From positions 1 through 22,641 of the IMG/VR virus record IMGVR_UViG_3300042298_000781: a DNA stretch of 22,641 nucleotides, one strand, 5' to 3'. Under the pieces are notes generated by a model that saw only the letters and a program-made list of their open reading frames with translations, ran no database searches and was not told the origin of the DNA. The translations under genes and the position numbers were made by a program. Position 1 is the stretch's first letter, and each line of letters begins with the position of its first letter. Origin of the DNA: a virus. Shown here piece by piece: positions 20,130-22,641 of this stretch.

Positions 20130-22615
20130 CGCGCGGCCTCGCTGGGTGGCAACCAAAAGGTTTGGCTGTTGTCCTTTTCCACCTGTCGTTCGTAGCGTCG
20201 CAAATAGCCAGGGTTCAAGGCTTCCATTGTGCTGTTCAGGATTAGATGATCCAGTGCTAGGCGGGCGTAAAATATATTAGCAAACGGAGTGGATCCAACC
20301 GCCGCCCGGACTGCTTTGGCTCGGGGATCGTCGCCATCTCGCGCCGCTTGCAACACCCCTACGTATTGCTCCAGCAATCCAGCAGCGGGACCGGCTAATG
20401 TGCCAACAACCCCGCCGCCAAACCGGTTGGTGTTGCCAAACAAAAAGTCACCGTAGATGCCCACGCCGCCGCCCTGCTGCATGGCCGCCATAGCCAATTT
20501 GGCCCAGCCCGCCGCGTCTTCCGGCTCCCGCGGGTTGCGCCCTTTGGCGTATTCTTTGGCCGTCATGGCCACGTAGCCCAGCGCCGTAGTGCCTACGATC
20601 AAGTTTGCCAGCCCGCCGGCGTTTACGGTGTCACCTCGGTTTAGCTCCCTGCCTAAATGCTTCACTATGTAAGTCACTGGAAACTGTTTGAACTGCATGA
20701 TGTAGCGCACCGCTTCGCCTAACGGCGTGCCGGAGGAACTGCCAAAGGTTGTCAACGCCTGCTCCTTGGCGCCGGCAAAGGTCATTGACTCTCGCACTTG
20801 GTCGGTGTAGTAGGCTGACAGGCTGGTTTTCAAGTTGTCGCGGCCTTCGTCTACTGCGCGGGTTGACGCGTCTGCTTTGTCCAAGTAGCTACGGATGGCT
20901 GCCTCAGACAAGCCATCAACCGCATCCGGCGTCAGGAACGTCTGCCCGTCAGCTTCATGCAATTTGGCTTCTTGCAGCGCGCCCCATGCCCGTTCTGATA
21001 TACCGTAACGGCCAAGGGTGGTGCGCAATAAGGGGTCAAGATTGGCGTAAGGCACTTTGTTGCCGACTTGGATAGCCATGTTGCGGGAGAGCATTACCCC
21101 CATGCCGCGGGACATTGCATCCGTCCACCACGTCAACCCTGTGGCTTTAAAGAAAATATTGCTGAGTCGAGTCAGAGTGCCGGGCGCACTGTCTGTGGCA
21201 TGAAACCGCTCGTAAACGCCGCCAAGAATACCCTGCGTGCCTGCGTTCAGTAAGTCACCTACCTCCCGTTTACCACTGCCACGGAAATTGCCAAACAGCG
21301 AGTCCAGTGAGTTCTTGTATCCCTCAAACAGATTAACGCCGTTGTGCCGAAGGACAGAAGCGCGAACCGCAATGTCAGGGAGGGAGGACAGCACCACACC
21401 GCCCAGCTTGGCCATTGATATGACCGAACGAATACCGCCGTTGATGGCCGCCGCGTTCGGGTTGCCATGCTGCAGAACACCGCCGCTGATCTGATTAAAC
21501 TCGGCTTCTAGCATAGAACTGCCGAGGGCGTTAATCTCTTTAATGTCTGCGGTTTTCTTAGCTGACTCGATAGCGCGGTCAATGTCGGCACGAAACGCCG
21601 CTTCCGGGTTGGTGCCAAACGTGCGCATCAACGCCGTGTTGCGTGCGGCAAAACCCAAACTGTCCAAGACTGATTCGTACAGCGAAGCCCGGCCAAACTC
21701 GTTGTTGTAAGCCAGCCATTCGTCCGGGCCTTTAAACATCAGCACTCGTTCTTGGCTGATACGTTTGGCTAGATTACCCGACCCCTTGAAGCCCCCCATC
21801 CAGTCTGACGCGCCAGTGGCTCTCATGTGGTTGCCGCTGGCTAAATTGGCGTAAACGGCCGTCAAGAATTTGTCAACATCCAAAGCGTCGTCAAATGTGC
21901 GCACATCCAGCAGCGGCGTGATCTTGGCTTTCCAAACATCGAACCCTGCCTTGGCAATTTTTAGCTGGTCGTGGCTTTGCCGCGCCACGTAACCTTCCAT
22001 TTTTCTAATGTAGGCGCCTGCCTTGTTCTGCAACGTGCGGGCGGTTTCCGTGTATTTGGCGAAAATGGCAGCAAGTGCCTGGGCGTTAGAGTCGCCAGTC
22101 GGTTGGACATTCTTGGCGCCGTTGGCGATAGCCATTTCCCGCGCCACGTTGCGCTCAAAGTCCGGGTCTTTCATTACTGCGGCTTCCAGCAGGTTGGCTC
22201 GTTCCAGTTCCACTACCATCGGGCCAAGCATCTCGGCTTCCAAAGCGTGCTTGACGGCATCTACACTGCGGCCAGCGTCTTGCCACGGCCCTTCCCTACC
22301 AACGGTCAGCGCCCGAATAGCCTCTGCTCGTTTGACTTTCTTGCCTTCCAATCCCTTGTAGAAATCTTCACGGGACAAGTTACGCATCCGATTAATGGCT
22401 TCGTTGCGGCGTTCTATCAGCGCTGCCAGCTTTTTTTCCGACGCCAGTGACTCCGCGGCGGCGACAATTGCCTGCTCGTTGGTCATCGTTGGGTTGTCAC
22501 GGAGTTGCGCTTTTGAACGCCGGTCCAGCAACTCAAAAATATCATTAAGTTGTTTCTCGGTATTGTCTTCCCCGAGTGCTTCTTTTACCGCGTCGATGCA
22601 ATCCTTGGCGGCCAT
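20126..22615 (-). CDS. Large internal virion / DNA-ejection protein candidate, 829 aa
   Basis: The largest gene in the window. Residues 1-220 are charged and largely helical (AIVAAAESLASEKKLAALIE, then RRNEAINRMRNLSRED). The central part includes SLGFAARNTALMRTFGTNPE, VLSSLPDIAVRASVL and FFKATGLTWWTDAMSRGMG, and the C-terminal third VRYIMQFKQFPVTYIVKHL, LIVGTTALGYVAMTAKEYAK and GIYGDFLFGNTNRFGGG. I recall this combination from big podovirus structural or internal virion proteins, and some segments resemble large polyvalent-protein-associated domains. Amphipathic or hydrophobic stretches near 665-690 and 735-757 could enter the host envelope during ejection. No transglycosylase motif is evident. 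The start shares TAATG with an upstream gene. Confidence 0.65.
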   Translation of the reverse strand: MAAKDCIDAVKEALGEDNTEKQLNDIFELLDRRSKAQLRDNPTMTNEQAIVAAAESLASEKKLAALIERRNEAINRMRNLSREDFYKGLEGKKVKRAEAIRALTVGREGPWQDAGRSVDAVKHALEAEMLGPMVVELERANLLEAAVMKDPDFERNVAREMAIANGAKNVQPTGDSNAQALAAIFAKYTETARTLQNKAGAYIRKMEGYVARQSHDQLKIAKAGFDVWKAKITPLLDVRTFDDALDVDKFLTAVYANLASGNHMRATGASDWMGGFKGSGNLAKRISQERVLMFKGPDEWLAYNNEFGRASLYESVLDSLGFAARNTALMRTFGTNPEAAFRADIDRAIESAKKTADIKEINALGSSMLEAEFNQISGGVLQHGNPNAAAINGGIRSVISMAKLGGVVLSSLPDIAVRASVLRHNGVNLFEGYKNSLDSLFGNFRGSGKREVGDLLNAGTQGILGGVYERFHATDSAPGTLTRLSNIFFKATGLTWWTDAMSRGMGVMLSRNMAIQVGNKVPYANLDPLLRTTLGRYGISERAWGALQEAKLHEADGQTFLTPDAVDGLSEAAIRSYLDKADASTRAVDEGRDNLKTSLSAYYTDQVRESMTFAGAKEQALTTFGSSSGTPLGEAVRYIMQFKQFPVTYIVKHLGRELNRGDTVNAGGLANLIVGTTALGYVAMTAKEYAKGRNPREPEDAAGWAKLAMAAMQQGGGVGIYGDFLFGNTNRFGGGVVGTLAGPAAGLLEQYVGVLQAARDGDDPRAKAVRAAVGSTPFANIFYARLALDHLILNSTMEALNPGYLRRYERQVEKDNSQTFWLPPSEAAR

Positions 22616-22641
22616 TAGGCTTTCCTCATTCCACAGGCGGC
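22615..22641 (-). CDS. C-terminal end of an upstream minus-strand gene, truncated by window
   Basis: The frame ends ACGMRKA then TAA, sharing TAATG with the ejection-protein ATG. Only eight sense codons are visible, so nothing can be said of the product. AGGAAA within it probably serves as the ribosome site for the ejection protein. Confidence 0.4.
   Translation of the reverse strand, partial: AACGMRKA

Overview
The window reads as part of a tailed phage (or prophage) genome with a short-tailed, podovirus-like virion. The composition is G+C-rich, roughly 55-60% by eye, which suggests a proteobacterial host; no more precise host can be supported. Genes are packed almost without gaps. Most neighbours overlap by 4 nt (ATGA or GTGA) or share TAATG, so each strand looks like one long, translationally coupled transcription unit. 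The two units converge at about 12,474-12,511.

Plus strand, 1-12,511 (DNA metabolism and replication). It begins inside a RuvC-like resolvase and continues with three tiny proteins with hydrophobic segments, a dATP/dGTP diphosphohydrolase-like protein (MazZ-type domain), a calcineurin-like phosphoesterase, a small unknown, a Rossmann/SAM-methyltransferase-like protein, an SNF2-type helicase, an endonuclease VII-like HNH nuclease, a Pro/Ala-rich unknown, a 40-residue ORF, a Cas4-like DUF2800 nuclease and a DUF2815 single-strand-DNA-binding candidate. A rho-independent terminator follows. After it come a C5-cytosine methyltransferase gene (dcm-type), a family A DNA polymerase, a fused primase-polymerase/RepA-like ATPase, a zinc-ribbon protein and a Dam-like N6-adenine methyltransferase. 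Together these cover priming, unwinding, synthesis, strand coating, recombination or junction resolution, and DNA modification.

The most unusual locus is the cytosine methyltransferase, 6,951-8,013. Its frame is intact from motif I through motif X except for one in-frame TAG at 7,122-7,124, directly after the FAGIG motif. A second ORF of over 300 codons runs through the same DNA in the +1 frame. It has its own strong Shine-Dalgarno (7,045-7,051) before an ATG at 7,060. It ends in a GTGA overlap with the polymerase gene, the junction style used by real genes throughout the window. Both frames carry features I recognise as conserved, so about 0.9 kb appears to be dual-coding.

Minus strand, 22,641 down to 12,474 (virion and lysis). 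In transcription order: the tail end of an unseen gene, a very large DNA-ejection/internal virion protein candidate, several small virion-associated proteins, a glycine-rich protein, a protein made of 22-residue HGTFSLTGQ-type repeats, and an 822-residue tailspike with a pectate-lyase-like beta-helix. Two micro-ORFs follow, then a lysis cassette: a holin-like protein, a SprT-like metallopeptidase, an exported unknown, an M15-type endolysin, a 3-TM holin and a small two-helix membrane protein whose 3' end overlaps the Dam gene convergently.

No tRNA, rRNA, CRISPR array, insertion sequence, integrase, attachment site or reverse transcriptase was seen. No stretch longer than 300 bases lacks a gene. 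Family names come from reading motifs, not from searches.
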